NCBI GenBank assembly: GCA_028281865.1
Contig: JANQJB010000028.1
Location: forward strand, 45,176 to 109,175
DNA length: 64,000 nucleotides
Direction: 5' to 3'
DNA from: Marinagarivorans sp.
Lineage (GTDB): Bacteria > Pseudomonadota > Gammaproteobacteria > Pseudomonadales > Cellvibrionaceae
A program made the position numbers and the translations under genes. Positions 35,113 to 45,046 of this stretch are shown here, piece after piece (position 1 is the stretch's first letter; every line of letters starts with the position of its first letter). Under the pieces are notes generated by a model. That model did not search any database. It saw only the letters and a program-made list of their open reading frames with translations, and was not told the DNA's origin.

Positions 35113-35359
35113 AGTCGTCGAGTAGGTAGGGGTTGAACGGGCATACGTTTAACAAGCATGTTTTAAGTGGCAAGGGCCAATAGATTAACGGAACAGCTTG
35201 CCACTATAAAAAGCTAGCATTTGCGGGTCAAATAGTTTCCTGAAATGGCTGCATGGCTGAGAGAGCGGTCAACTTTTCTCGGTATGAGTTTATCCTCTCT
35301 CCCTGCCCGCTGTATTAAGCACTGTGCTAACATGGCCGAATACTCTATTTAGGTGATTT

Positions 35360-35962
35360 ATGTCAGCGAGCGGCCCCGAAAGCATCGGCTACGAAAGTTG
35401 GTCGAGTTTATTGTACAAAGTCAATGCAATTTGTAGCCCCGCAGAGCTGCATGGTTTAGCGTGTGGCCTGATCGCGAGTGGTCAAAGCACCGTCGATAAG
35501 TGGATATCAGTTGCCTCCGACTTTATGGACCTGCAATCGGCACTATCGGAGGATGTCGTATCACTGGATGAAGAGCAAATAGTGGCGTTTGAGCAGTTTT
35601 ATCAGATGAGTTTTGCAGCGCTTGATAGCGAGGAACTCAATTTTCGTCTGCTGTTGCCCGATGATGAATTGCCTATTGCCAGCCGCGTGCAGGCCCTCGC
35701 GGATTGGGCTGCCTCTTTTCTGCACGGTATTGGAGAAATATCCAACGTGAGTGCCGAAAAACTCGATCAAGAGAGCAGAGACTTACTATCCGATTTTGCG
35801 TCGATATCTAAGGCCTCAATTGAAGTTGATGATAACGAAGAGAGCGAAGCCTATTACAGCGAAGTCGTTGAGTATGTTCGTTTGGGTGTGTATTCGCTGT
35901 TCTACAGTTGGAATACCGCTGATAGTAGGAACACAGCAGACAGTGAGAATACGCCCGGTTGA
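35360..35962 (+). CDS. ygfB: YgfB/UPF0149-family protein
   Basis: 200 residues. The family pattern is clear: ELHGLACGLIASGQS near residue 30, LPDDELPIASRVQALADWAASFLHGIG in the middle and EVVEYVRLGVYSLFYSW near the end. YgfB is an all-helical cytosolic protein that lies before pepP in gammaproteobacteria; in Pseudomonas it affects antibiotic resistance through the AlpA/ampDh3 pathway. Length fits. The C-terminal tail NTADSRNTADSENT is a short imperfect repeat and is probably disordered. Confidence 0.92.
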   Translation: MSASGPESIGYESWSSLLYKVNAICSPAELHGLACGLIASGQSTVDKWISVASDFMDLQSALSEDVVSLDEEQIVAFEQFYQMSFAALDSEELNFRLLLPDDELPIASRVQALADWAASFLHGIGEISNVSAEKLDQESRDLLSDFASISKASIEVDDNEESEAYYSEVVEYVRLGVYSLFYSWNTADSRNTADSENTPG

Positions 35963-36101
35963 CTACAAACGCGCGTCCCAAGCCATTGGTAGTATTGAAA
36001 AAATGTAAAACCAAGCGCTAAGGAATAACAAGCTCTAAGTAAAACTAAAGCTCTGTGCGAGCAGTCGAATGTGAAACAAGCAAGGTAAGTCAAGCGTCAC
36101 T

Positions 36102-37415
36102 ATGTCCATCAATACTCATGAACTCGCCCGTCGCCGGCGTGATTTAATGCTGAAAATGTCGAGCAGTGGAGTTGCGATTATCCCCGCAGCGTCTTTGACA
36201 ACTCGCAGTCGTGATACAGAATATGTATTCCGCCAGGATAGTGACTTTTTTTATTTAACCGGTTTTGCCGAGCCCGAAGCGATGATGGTTCTCGCTCCCG
36301 AACGTGAAGAAGGGGAGTATATTGTTTTCTGCCAGCCAAAAGATGCCGAAAAAGAACTTTGGGAGGGGCGACGCGAAGGGCCTGATGGCCTGGTGCAAAA
36401 CTACGGCGTCGATGAAGCGCATGCTATCGATGAGTTGGAGCATATGCTGCCCAAACTGCTTCAAGGTCGCGACCGTATTTATTATCCCGTTGGTCAAAAT
36501 ACTGGGTTTGACCAACGAGTGACCGGTTGGCTCAACAGCGCAAAAGCAAAAGTTCGCTCTGGTATTACTCCGCCGCGAGAGCTGTCCGATGTCACCTACC
36601 TTTTACACGAAATGCGATTGTTAAAAAGTGAATCCGAGCTGACCATATTGGCCGCGGCCGGGGAACTCGGTGCAAGGGCGCATATCCGGGCAATGAACAA
36701 GTGTAAACCTGGCATGTATGAATACCAGCTAGAAGCAGAAATTTTGCATGAATTTGCTAGCAATGGCGCGAGGAGTCCCGCCTACACGTCGATTGTGGGT
36801 GGAGGGCAAAACGCCTGTATTTTGCATTACAACGCGAATGACCAACAATTAGATGATGGCGACCTTGTACTAATAGATGCAGGATGTGAGCTGGCTGGAT
36901 ACGCCACTGATATCACACGTACTTTCCCTGTTAATGGTAAGTTCAGCGAGCCCCAACGCGAGCTCTATGCCTTGGTATTAAAAGCCCAAGAAGCTGCGCT
37001 GGAAAAGGTCAAAGCTGGTCTGCGTTGGAACGAGCCTCACGATGAGGCCGTTCGGGTAATCACGCAGGGACTGGTAGATCTGGGTTTGCTTGCAGGCGAA
37101 GTCGATGTGTTGATTGAGGATGAAAAGTACAAGGATTTTTACATGCACCGGATCGGTCATTGGCTGGGTATGGACGTACATGATGTTGGCGCATATAAGA
37201 TTGGCGGTGATTGGCGTGTGATGGAGCCGGGCATGGTTATGACTGTGGAGCCCGGTATATACGTTAACCCGGAGAATCAGAACGTCGCGGCCAAATGGCG
37301 CGGCATTGGCATTCGCATCGAAGATGTGGTGGCTGTGACCGAGGAAGGCTGCCGCATCTTGACCGGCGACGTTCCCAAAGCCCCCGACGACATTGAAGCA
37401 TTGATGGCAATGTAG
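36102..37415 (+). CDS. pepP: Xaa-Pro aminopeptidase
   Basis: 437 residues, like E. coli PepP (441). It removes the N-terminal residue from peptides with proline in second place. Pita-bread metal ligands are visible: first Asp in LVLIDAGCELAGYATDITRTF, His in MHRIGHWLGMDVHDVG, Glu in TVEPGIYV and last Glu in GIGIRIEDVV. The N-terminal part (RRRDLMLKM, SDFFYLTGF) is the creatinase-type domain. It is followed 43 bp later by ubiH, the normal gene order. Confidence 0.96.
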   Translation: MSINTHELARRRRDLMLKMSSSGVAIIPAASLTTRSRDTEYVFRQDSDFFYLTGFAEPEAMMVLAPEREEGEYIVFCQPKDAEKELWEGRREGPDGLVQNYGVDEAHAIDELEHMLPKLLQGRDRIYYPVGQNTGFDQRVTGWLNSAKAKVRSGITPPRELSDVTYLLHEMRLLKSESELTILAAAGELGARAHIRAMNKCKPGMYEYQLEAEILHEFASNGARSPAYTSIVGGGQNACILHYNANDQQLDDGDLVLIDAGCELAGYATDITRTFPVNGKFSEPQRELYALVLKAQEAALEKVKAGLRWNEPHDEAVRVITQGLVDLGLLAGEVDVLIEDEKYKDFYMHRIGHWLGMDVHDVGAYKIGGDWRVMEPGMVMTVEPGIYVNPENQNVAAKWRGIGIRIEDVVAVTEEGCRILTGDVPKAPDDIEALMAM

Positions 37416-37458
37416 TTTGAGAAAAATTTGACTGCTGGCTAGTTGACCCGAGTTTTTT

Positions 37459-38703
37459 GTGCGCGATCAAGAGAAGACAATAGGTTCCTTCGACATCGGC
37501 ATTGTTGGCGGTGGAATGGTGGGAGCCGTTTTGGCGCTATTGCTGGAAAAAGTGCTTCCTGCATTCCATATCGCGATCATCGATGCTGAGTCGCTGGAAC
37601 CCAAAAGCCTAGCACCGAGCCTGCCTTCGTTTGATGCGCGCTCAACAGCCTTATCACCCAGTAGTGTGCGCGTGATACAACAACTGGGGCTCTGGAGTCA
37701 GTTGCTGGATTACGCTACTCCGATAGAATCGATACATGTGTCAGATCGCGGCCGTCTCGGCATGGCGACTTTCGACCGGGACGATAATAGCGGCGAGCCT
37801 TTGGGTTTTGTTGTTGAAAACCTTGGTTTTGGCAATGTCTTGCTGGAGGCACTCGCGCGTGCAAAACGCGTGACATGTTTTTCCAAATCGACGGTGGAAT
37901 CTTTAGCTTTTTCTTCCCGCACAGCTCAGTTTTGCCTCGACAACGCGCGTCGAGTTGATGCCCGTCTAGCAGTTATTGCCGACGGTGCGCATTCGCGATT
38001 GCGTAATCAACTTGGAATTAGTTGTGCTCGCCACGACTATCAGCAGCATGCGGTTGTGGCAAATATATTTTCGGAGAAAGCGCACGGAGGCCGAGCTTAC
38101 GAGCGCTTTACTCAAGACGGACCGCTCGCGCTCTTGCCGCTAGGGCGCAATGCTAATTCACATCAATCTACGATCGTTTGGACTTTCCCTACTGAGCAGT
38201 TGGAACAGGTTAAGTTATGGCAGGAGCAAGAATTCTTGCATAAATTGCAGCAGTGTTTTGGGTTTCGCTTAGGTCGTTTTACCCGTGTTACTGCAAGACA
38301 TTTTTATCCATTAGAGCGCATTGTTGCACGTGAACAAGTTCGGTCACGCATGGTGTTAATGGGCAACGCCGCGCACTTTCTGCACCCGGTTGCCGGCCAA
38401 GGGTTTAATTTGGCGTTGCGCGATGCTCTGCGTTTAGTCGAGTCTTTAAGAGAGGCCAACGACGCGCAACAAGATCCGGGTTTACTGCCGGTATTGCAGC
38501 GTTATATCGATGCTCAGCTGCCCGACCAACACGTGACAATGGCGCTCAGCCAAGCATTTATTCAATTCTTCCGCCGTATCGACCGGCCTTCAGTATTGTT
38601 GAGAACCCTGGGTTTTATCGGCCTTGAGACAAATTCTTTGGCGCGCGAGCAATTTATTCGACAGCTCAGTGGCCGGGGTCAACCAGAGGCGCGGATTTTG
38701 TGA
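37459..38703 (+). CDS. ubiH: 2-octaprenyl-6-methoxyphenol hydroxylase (UbiH)
   Basis: 414 residues from GTG 37459. FAD-dependent monooxygenase of ubiquinone synthesis, acting at ring position 4 in the family to which this gene order points. Marks: GIVGGGMVGAVLALLLE, DGAHSRLRNQLG and LMGNAAHFLHPVAGQGFNLALRDA. The stop overlaps the next gene by four bases (GTGA), so the two hydroxylases are coupled. In E. coli the order is ygfB-pepP-ubiH-ubiI, which is the basis for assigning this paralogue. Confidence 0.92.
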   Translation: MRDQEKTIGSFDIGIVGGGMVGAVLALLLEKVLPAFHIAIIDAESLEPKSLAPSLPSFDARSTALSPSSVRVIQQLGLWSQLLDYATPIESIHVSDRGRLGMATFDRDDNSGEPLGFVVENLGFGNVLLEALARAKRVTCFSKSTVESLAFSSRTAQFCLDNARRVDARLAVIADGAHSRLRNQLGISCARHDYQQHAVVANIFSEKAHGGRAYERFTQDGPLALLPLGRNANSHQSTIVWTFPTEQLEQVKLWQEQEFLHKLQQCFGFRLGRFTRVTARHFYPLERIVAREQVRSRMVLMGNAAHFLHPVAGQGFNLALRDALRLVESLREANDAQQDPGLLPVLQRYIDAQLPDQHVTMALSQAFIQFFRRIDRPSVLLRTLGFIGLETNSLAREQFIRQLSGRGQPEARIL

Positions 38704-39899
38704 ATTACGATATCGTAGTGGTTGGCGGTGGTATTGTTGGCTGCGCGTTGGGTTGGGGGTTAGCCCAGCTTAACACGGAAAAAAAACTGCGCCTTGCGTT
38801 AGTGGAGAAAAATCAAGCTAAGGGGTCTTATGGTGGTGCGCAATTCGATCCACGCGTTGTTGCGTTGAATCAGCATTCCATTGATTTTTTCAAGCGGCTT
38901 AGTATATGGCCTTCGATCGAAGCTGCACGCGTATGTCAGTATAAAAAAATGCATGTGTGGGATGGCGAAGGTACTGGGGCGATAAGTTTTGATGCGCGCG
39001 AAACGCATGCGCCGTTTTTGGGGGCAATCGTCGAAAACTCTGTGGTAAATAATTGTTTGGTCAGCGAGTTAAATCAAAGCGCTCACGTCGATTGCCTCTG
39101 GCAAAACCAAGTTGAAACGGTGAATAGGCTCGACGAAGGTTTTGAGCTTGTGTTGTTATCTGGGGAAATAATTCGTACAAAAGTTATTTTGGCGGCTGAC
39201 GGAGGTAATTCCCCAATACGTGCGCAACTCGGGTTTCAAACGCGTGAATGGGATTACCATCAAGCAGCCATAATCACTACGGTGGAGAGCGAACTTTCTC
39301 ACCAGTTTACTGCGTGGCAGCGCTTTAGTCATGTTGGCCCGCTGGCGTTTTTGCCGCTTTCTGATTCTGGCTCCTCACAGCATAGTTCAATTGTGTGGTC
39401 GCTTGATAACGAGCAAGCAGAAAAATTAATGCGCTTAGACGACGCAGCGTTTTGTTGGGCCTTGGAGCGAACGTTTGAGCGGCGTTTGGGTGGCATTGAA
39501 GCGGCTGCGGAGCGTTATGTTATTCCGCTCAAACAATTGCACGCCAAGCACTATGTGCAAGTTGGTGCGGCCTTGGTGGGTGACGCAGCTCACCGCATCC
39601 ATCCGTTGGCGGGGCAGGGAGTTAACTTGGGCCTGAGCGATGTCGAGATTTTGCTGGGAGAGTTCGCTCGTGCTATTGAGCGCGATATTCCTTTGCGACA
39701 CTTCTCCATCCTTAAACGCTATCAGCGTCAGCGGATGCCACACAACTTGAGCGCAATGGCTGCGATGGAAGGTTTTAAACGATTATTTGGCCACAATAAT
39801 CTGGCGAGTTTAGCTTTGCGAAACGCAGGGCTTTCAACTGTCGACGGCATCCCTCCATTAAAGCGAGAATTAATTAAAGTTGCGCAAGGGTATATTTAA
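38700..39899 (+). CDS. ubiI: 2-octaprenylphenol hydroxylase (UbiI/VisC-type)
   Basis: 399 residues from GTG 38700. The second FAD monooxygenase of the pair, matching UbiI (VisC), which hydroxylates ring position 5. Marks: IVVVGGGIVGCALGWGL, ADGGNSPIRAQLG and LVGDAAHRIHPLAGQGVNLGLSD. Assignment rests on position after ubiH; the UbiF paralogue is the alternative. The 180-bp gap that follows holds nothing recognised. Confidence 0.88.
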   Translation: MNYDIVVVGGGIVGCALGWGLAQLNTEKKLRLALVEKNQAKGSYGGAQFDPRVVALNQHSIDFFKRLSIWPSIEAARVCQYKKMHVWDGEGTGAISFDARETHAPFLGAIVENSVVNNCLVSELNQSAHVDCLWQNQVETVNRLDEGFELVLLSGEIIRTKVILAADGGNSPIRAQLGFQTREWDYHQAAIITTVESELSHQFTAWQRFSHVGPLAFLPLSDSGSSQHSSIVWSLDNEQAEKLMRLDDAAFCWALERTFERRLGGIEAAAERYVIPLKQLHAKHYVQVGAALVGDAAHRIHPLAGQGVNLGLSDVEILLGEFARAIERDIPLRHFSILKRYQRQRMPHNLSAMAAMEGFKRLFGHNNLASLALRNAGLSTVDGIPPLKRELIKVAQGYI

Positions 39900-40081
39900 A
39901 ATCTTAGTAGGTAGTTGGATCGCCTGGTCTACGCATTTAATGAAACGCGAGACAAAGCGTCCTTATTTCGTATGGTGCTCGATTATCCGCCGTCTTATAC
40001 CGATCTAAGCTGTGCTTTTGTTTGATTTTTGAGGCATAATTCACGGTCCTTCAGGTAGATTTTTTCAAGGTTTCTTGATTA

Positions 40082-41356
40082 ATGCGACAAGAATTTGATC
40101 CGGTCACGCAGCAGTTGGTACAAAGCATGATCAATCATGTGAATCGCTCTACCGGTGTGATTGCGAGTGGCAAGTTGCCAATATCCGTGCAGCACACAAG
40201 TTTTTACGTCTACTGTTCCCCCAATGAGCGTCGCCAGTGTCACGAGAACCTGAAAGGCTTGCAAGCTGCTGGTTTGTTGAAATGTCATTGGCACCCGCGC
40301 GTTTTGGAAGAGTTTGAAACGCTCAAACAAATTGACATTCCCTCTGGCAAACGGTTACTGGAAGAGCTTGGTGTGCGCTCGAGGGCTGAAATTGTCGCCT
40401 ACGCTAATTCGACGTTGCGCAATTTGCGCTGCGGTGTGGATTGGATAGATTATAAAATTAAAGAGATTAGTGAGCGCTGGCGCGCTGGTGCGAAGTACCT
40501 GCTGCTCGGTCCTGAGCACATTGAAGAAGTTGTCATTGGGTTTACCGTTGCGAAAAAAATTGCCTCAGAACCTATTGCTGGCCGCTGCCTAGAGGCGCTT
40601 AGTATTGATTGGTTTGGCTCGCCGAACACAATCGCCGAAAATGCGCGCGTGATTGCGTTGATTTGTCAGAGTCAGCTGCATTCAAAAGTGATTGAACTTG
40701 ATGCCAAAGACCAGCTGGCTAGTATTGGTATTTGTGAGAACTCTCCCCTTATACAGGTGCATGGAGCTGTGCATCTGAATTGTACAAATGGCACGAGTAT
40801 AGATGCTTCTTCCCACCCTGTTGTGGCGATGGCAGTTGAATCAGTTGAATCTTTAAGTTTGCGAGAGGGGCGTCCTTTAGATTATGTGCTCACAATGGAA
40901 GACCCTGTTTGCTATCAACGCTACGTGCACCAAGTTCAGGATAATGGGCTAGTTCTTTACGTCGGCGCTTTTCCAACAAAAAAATTTCTCAGGCTTTATA
41001 AAGCGCTTGTTGATCAGCTCGGTGCAGATGTTCCGCTATTCCATTGGGGTGATATAGATCTGGGTGGCTTTCGCTCATTGTTAAGCTTGCAAAACAAAAT
41101 TAAAAATCGCGAAATTAAACCTTTTCAAATGGGCGCCGAAAATATGCGCAGCCCTTCTGCTGAAGCTAGACCGTTACAGGTTCAAAAGCTCCGAAAAATT
41201 GCTTACGGTTGCGAGGGTGCTGTGCGGCAGGTGCTGGCTGAGTTGCTTGAATTGCCGGAGGAGCGCCGCCTCGAGTCGAGTCAACGGCAAATGCCAATTC
41301 AAGCTCCCCTCTGTGCTTTAGACTTGAGCGCTAAGCTCGACGCGCGTCAAGCTTAG
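40082..41356 (+). CDS. Stand-alone JetD/DUF2220-like protein
   Basis: 424 residues. The C-terminal 150 residues contain LYVGAFPTKKFLRLYKAL and PLFHWGDIDLGGFRSLLSL, the pattern of the DUF2220 (Wadjet JetD C-terminal, TOPRIM-like) nuclease domain; the acidic pair in GDID and an upstream Glu in TMEDPVCYQRYV would be the metal-binding site. The N-terminal part is long and lacks an obvious domain. In Wadjet, JetD cuts plasmid DNA held by the SMC-like JetABC; no jetA, jetB or jetC is encoded here. A solitary member could have a different role. A tandem repeat follows directly after the stop. Confidence 0.6.
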   Translation: MRQEFDPVTQQLVQSMINHVNRSTGVIASGKLPISVQHTSFYVYCSPNERRQCHENLKGLQAAGLLKCHWHPRVLEEFETLKQIDIPSGKRLLEELGVRSRAEIVAYANSTLRNLRCGVDWIDYKIKEISERWRAGAKYLLLGPEHIEEVVIGFTVAKKIASEPIAGRCLEALSIDWFGSPNTIAENARVIALICQSQLHSKVIELDAKDQLASIGICENSPLIQVHGAVHLNCTNGTSIDASSHPVVAMAVESVESLSLREGRPLDYVLTMEDPVCYQRYVHQVQDNGLVLYVGAFPTKKFLRLYKALVDQLGADVPLFHWGDIDLGGFRSLLSLQNKIKNREIKPFQMGAENMRSPSAEARPLQVQKLRKIAYGCEGAVRQVLAELLELPEERRLESSQRQMPIQAPLCALDLSAKLDARQA

Positions 41357-41366
41357 CTTTTCTCTC

Positions 41367-41434
41367 GGCTTAGTTCTCTCCAGGCCTTAGTTCTCTCCAG
41401 GCCTTAGTTCTCTCCAGGCCTTAGTTCTCTCCAG
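41367..41434. repeat. 17-bp tandem repeat, four units
   Basis: Four units of GCCTTAGTTCTCTCCAG (first unit starts GGC), the last three identical, followed by a degenerate fifth (GTTTAGTTTTCAGCCTAG). It lies between the JetD-like gene and purC, which face each other. Units are contiguous without spacers, so it is a VNTR and not a CRISPR array. Confidence 0.9.
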
Positions 41435-41483
41435 GTTTAGTTTTCAGCCTAGGTTTAGTCTGTCTATAATCCGGTCGTATTTT

Positions 41484-42587
41484 TTATCTAATTAAACCGA
41501 ACTTCTCGTTCAGCGTATCGATAATCTCTGCTCGGGGGTTTTGCCCTGTTATGATTTCTTGCCCGGTAATTTTTTCCGCAATGCCGCGATAGGTCGCACT
41601 GATTTTTTGCATCACTTCAACGGGTAACGCATTGTCTGCGGCGAGCTTTTTGCGCTCTTCCATGCGCGCACTGTTGAGTAGGATATCGCTGTCGGGAAAG
41701 TGCTCAAGCAACAATTGCCGAAATTCTTCTTTAGATTTTTCAATGACTTTGCCATCTCGGAAACTCGCTCCATCCCAAATACGAGAAGAGTCTGGTGTGC
41801 CTACCTCGTCCATATAAATGAGTTGGGGTTTGCCGCTTGCGTCTTTTACATAGCCAAATTCGAACTTAGTATCGACAAAAATTTGGTCGATTTTATCGAG
41901 TTCTCGGGTGATTAAATCGAAACCATCCCGCAAAAGTTTTTCGTAAAGTGCGATATCTTCATTACTGCGAAAATTAAATGCGGCCGCGTTGTTTTCGATA
42001 TCGGAGCGTGAGATGTTGGTGTCGTCTTCCTCAGGTACGCCAGGAATGCCTTTGAGGATGCCCTTTGTCGAGGGGGTAATGAGTAATTCGGGAAGTTTTT
42101 GGTTTTTTTGCAGGCCATCGGGTAATTGAATGCCGCAAAAATTGCGCTCACCTTTGTTGTAGGCTCGCCACATTGAACCGGTGATGTACTGACGGCCAAT
42201 AGCCTCTATCATCACAGGTTTTGCCTTTTTTACTAGCCACACAAAGGGGTGAGGAATATCGAGAATATGCGAATCTGCTAAGCCGTTTTGCTTAAATACC
42301 TCAAACCAGTGATTGGAGATGGCATTGAGAGCAGCACCTTTTCCCGGCACGCCGTTGAGCCCACCCTCTGCATGCCAGACACAATCAAACGCGGAAATTC
42401 GATCGCTAATAACCATAAGTGCCAGTGGCGTATCCTCAGAAGTCTGATAGTTGTTAGCGCTGATTAAGCGCCGGCTATCGGCTTCGTTCAACCAATAGAC
42501 AGATCGAACTTTTCCGCTGTGGATGGGCAAATCGGTGCGGATCGGCAGATCATTGTTTACCGTCAATACTGTATCGGCAAGAGTCAT
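41484..42587 (-). CDS. purC: SAICAR synthase, long form
   Basis: 367 residues, the long PurC form found in Vibrio and Shewanella rather than the roughly 237-residue E. coli form. It joins aspartate to CAIR in purine synthesis. Visible are [11 protein letters not shown] (ATP lysine region), [17 protein letters not shown], the substrate segments ITGSMWRAY and [11 protein letters not shown] and [14 protein letters not shown]. The C-terminal 60 residues are helical and typical for the long form. ATG 42587 is chosen. The gene is alone; a 17-bp tandem repeat lies beyond its stop. Confidence 0.92.
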   Translation of the reverse strand: MTLADTVLTVNNDLPIRTDLPIHSGKVRSVYWLNEADSRRLISANNYQTSEDTPLALMVISDRISAFDCVWHAEGGLNGVPGKGAALNAISNHWFEVFKQNGLADSHILDIPHPFVWLVKKAKPVMIEAIGRQYITGSMWRAYNKGERNFCGIQLPDGLQKNQKLPELLITPSTKGILKGIPGVPEEDDTNISRSDIENNAAAFNFRSNEDIALYEKLLRDGFDLITRELDKIDQIFVDTKFEFGYVKDASGKPQLIYMDEVGTPDSSRIWDGASFRDGKVIEKSKEEFRQLLLEHFPDSDILLNSARMEERKKLAADNALPVEVMQKISATYRGIAEKITGQEIITGQNPRAEIIDTLNEKFGLIR

Positions 42588-43334
42588 ATGTATGTCCTGT
42601 TAAACCTAGTGTCTTTGATAGAAGAAATGCAGAGGCAGTGAGTTGAGAGGGCGCCTACAGCTGGTTTTCAAGGCAAACGATGATATACAGATTCCAAATT
42701 GAACGCTAGTGGAACAGGTGTACTCAAGGCTCGCTAGGATTAATTGCAGCAGCGGTGGTGAAGATAGCGGGTTTCGCTGCGGTGGGCTTATTTCAATGCA
42801 TTTTTGATAATATGTTAAGCAATCGTTTGTATGTACCATTGAGCAACATTAAGTAGTCTTAACTTTTGTACAGCGTTTAGCTGAGTTTAGAATAACTCGC
42901 TATAAGTTCAAAAAAATTTGATCTAAAACTTTCGCAAAATTAATAAATTTCCTGCGTTAGAATCCCGGATGCACTCAAACTAAAGCCACCGTATTTTTGT
43001 GTGGTCTTTGTTGAATATAAAATTAAACAATTACTATTAAAGCTGACAAAAAGTCGCTAGTGCAGTTTTGTGACGCGGTTTGATTATTGGGGCCTCATTC
43101 GGATTAAGGGCAGGGTTTTCTTTCTTTCGTCGAACGCACGTCTACGTTTTCTAATTCGCTTTGTTCTTGCTTTTTGCGGGTCTGCCTCCCGTCGTCACTT
43201 CTGTTCGTTTATTAGCCGTCTCAAGCGCTAAAAACAACGGATTTGCACGTTTTGTTGCGAAAGTGTTAATGGTCTCGCTTTTGTTTATTTAAAGAGAGCA
43301 CAGTAATTACAAAGAGTTTTAACCATAATTAACG
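42588..43334. other. Intergenic region, about 750 bp
   Basis: It lies between the divergent purC gene and the FecR locus. It should hold the purC promoter. A 77-codon minus-strand frame at 42606-42839 has no recognisable content. Nothing else was identified. Confidence 0.4.
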
Positions 43335-43865
43335 ATGAGTTATTTTGAAATGTGCCACAGCTTTGCGAATGCCCGTGCACTTTCTTTTGTCTTGCAAGTC
43401 GTACCAATAACAATAAACGCAGCAAAAATGCGGATAATAAGCGTGCAACGAGAAAGAAAGCCGTTTCGGGAATCTTACAAAAAGCAACTTGGGCGAGCTC
43501 TACAACAGAAATCCGTTAGGCGAAAACGGTTAAGTTTGTTTCTACGGGTGTTGGGACGAAGTGCCCTCTCGCTCGTGCGTAAAGACACATTCAAGAGTTT
43601 GCAAATAGTTGAAAATATGGTCGCGTTATTGCGTCGTACCTGCCGGCACTTTTGCGTTATTGCATTTCAGTCATTCGAAATAATTCCCAGTTGTGGTGCT
43701 TATGCCGCAAATTTGAATCGCTTTGGTTACAAAGGTTCAGGTGATTGCTTTAAGTTCCGGGGGTGGGTTTCTTCGTGTGAAAGATTAATTTGGCTTGTTG
43801 TTAAGAGGTATAGAAAGCAGATTTTTGTGAGCCAACCGAACGGATATAAAACTCGACTTCGATGA
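43335..43865 (+). CDS. Uncertain 176-codon frame ahead of FecR, possibly a decayed ECF sigma gene
   Basis: The frame ends in an ATGA overlap with the FecR-like gene, the classical joint between an ECF sigma gene and its FecR partner, and 176 codons is the normal size of an ECF sigma factor. The translation, however, does not read as one: only ESYKKQLGRALQQKSV with LFLRVL, and later CRHFCVIAFQSFEI, faintly recall regions 2 and 4, and the distance between them is too short. It is very basic and Arg/Ser/Cys-rich. It may be a rearranged or frameshifted remnant, or a chance frame. Confidence 0.2.
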   Translation: MSYFEMCHSFANARALSFVLQVVPITINAAKMRIISVQRERKPFRESYKKQLGRALQQKSVRRKRLSLFLRVLGRSALSLVRKDTFKSLQIVENMVALLRRTCRHFCVIAFQSFEIIPSCGAYAANLNRFGYKGSGDCFKFRGWVSSCERLIWLVVKRYRKQIFVSQPNGYKTRLR

Positions 43866-44995
43866 ACGACGAGATTAATCGGGGTCAAGATGATGGAAGT
43901 CAAACAACGGGTAAACGAACAGTGAATGGTCAAGTTCTTGAGCTACCGACATTAGATTCAATTGAGCAAGAGGCTAGCGAGTGGGTGAGTCTGCTCGACC
44001 GTGGCCCCTCGCCCGATGAAATTCGTCAGTTCAAATCGTGGATGTCACGCAGTAAAAGACATCGCGATGTTGTTTTTGCTATGGCGGAACTATGGGACCG
44101 AATGGACGTTCCCTCGATTATTTCTGATACCGAAGATAGGGAAGTCCTTCCAACAGACGAGTGGCGAGAAGACGAAAATGAACCTCACTTCTTTTCCTCT
44201 ATCCTTGTTTCTTTAATTATTGTCGTTGGCTTGTTTAGCGCCGGTGTTTATTTTGTTGATGATATGCGTGCATTTGTCAGTGGTAAATACGATCAAAGCG
44301 TGCATCACGAGCGAGTATATAAAAATCCAATTGGCAAAGTCACACATCACGCGTTGCCCGATGGAAGTAAGCTCGTGTTGGGAACGGGCTCGATTGCATC
44401 GGCCAACTTTTCAGAGGATCTGCGCAGCATAGTTTTAGATAGGGGCGAATTACATATCACGGTGGCCAAAGAAACAAATCGTCCGCTTATTTTGGTTGTA
44501 AATGGGCGCTTAATTCGCGCCATGGCGAGTGCATTTAATGTGCGTTATCTTGATAAGGAGCAAGTGGAAGTCTATGTTACGAATGGCTATGTGTTAGTCA
44601 GTCAGCCGACTAAAGAGGAGGTGCGGGCGATTGACGAAGTGCTGCACCAACCACTGACCAATAATTTTCGTGTAGTTAAAGGTCGCTCTGTCGTTCTGGG
44701 TGACGGGCTCGAAAGTGTAGTGAAACTTACACCTCAAGAACGTTACAGCAAAGCCTTTTGGCGCAGTGGAAAATTATTATTTACCGGTGAAAACCTTGTC
44801 TATGCAGCTGCAGAATTTCAGCGCTTTAGCGATATCGAGATTGCATTTGCCGACGATCAGGCTCGGCAAATTCGTGTAAACGGCTTGTTTGATATTGCAG
44901 ATGTCGACACTTTTCTGGCATCGTTGGAGCAGGAGCACGCATTGCATGTCAATAAAATAAACTCGAAATATATCGAATTAAAATCCTTTCAGTAA
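43862..44995 (+). CDS. FecR-family sigma regulator
   Basis: 377 residues. Cytoplasmic DUF4880-type segment at about 35-80 (ASEWVSLLDRGPSPDEIRQF, KSWMSRSKRHRDVVFAMAEL), one membrane helix at about 107-128 (SSILVSLIIVVGLFSAGVYF), then a FecR domain (ALPDGSKLVLGTGSIASANF, LILVVNGRLIRAMASAFNVR) and a C-terminal STN-like segment. It should control an ECF sigma factor, but no convincing sigma gene is adjacent. It resembles the FecR at 20044-21057 only in domain order, so it is not a recent copy. No receptor gene follows. Confidence 0.8.
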   Translation: MNDEINRGQDDGSQTTGKRTVNGQVLELPTLDSIEQEASEWVSLLDRGPSPDEIRQFKSWMSRSKRHRDVVFAMAELWDRMDVPSIISDTEDREVLPTDEWREDENEPHFFSSILVSLIIVVGLFSAGVYFVDDMRAFVSGKYDQSVHHERVYKNPIGKVTHHALPDGSKLVLGTGSIASANFSEDLRSIVLDRGELHITVAKETNRPLILVVNGRLIRAMASAFNVRYLDKEQVEVYVTNGYVLVSQPTKEEVRAIDEVLHQPLTNNFRVVKGRSVVLGDGLESVVKLTPQERYSKAFWRSGKLLFTGENLVYAAAEFQRFSDIEIAFADDQARQIRVNGLFDIADVDTFLASLEQEHALHVNKINSKYIELKSFQ

Positions 44996-45046
44996 ATCCC
45001 CCTTCTATAATATCCGCAAAAAAACGACTGACAAAACTTTCTACTC

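Noticed and set aside
41367..41434. Short regular repeats as a possible CRISPR array
   Set aside because: Units of 17 bp are contiguous with no spacers and no cas genes are present.
42606..42839. 77-codon minus-strand frame upstream of purC
   Set aside because: Basic, low-information translation without a ribosome site; likely part of the purC leader.
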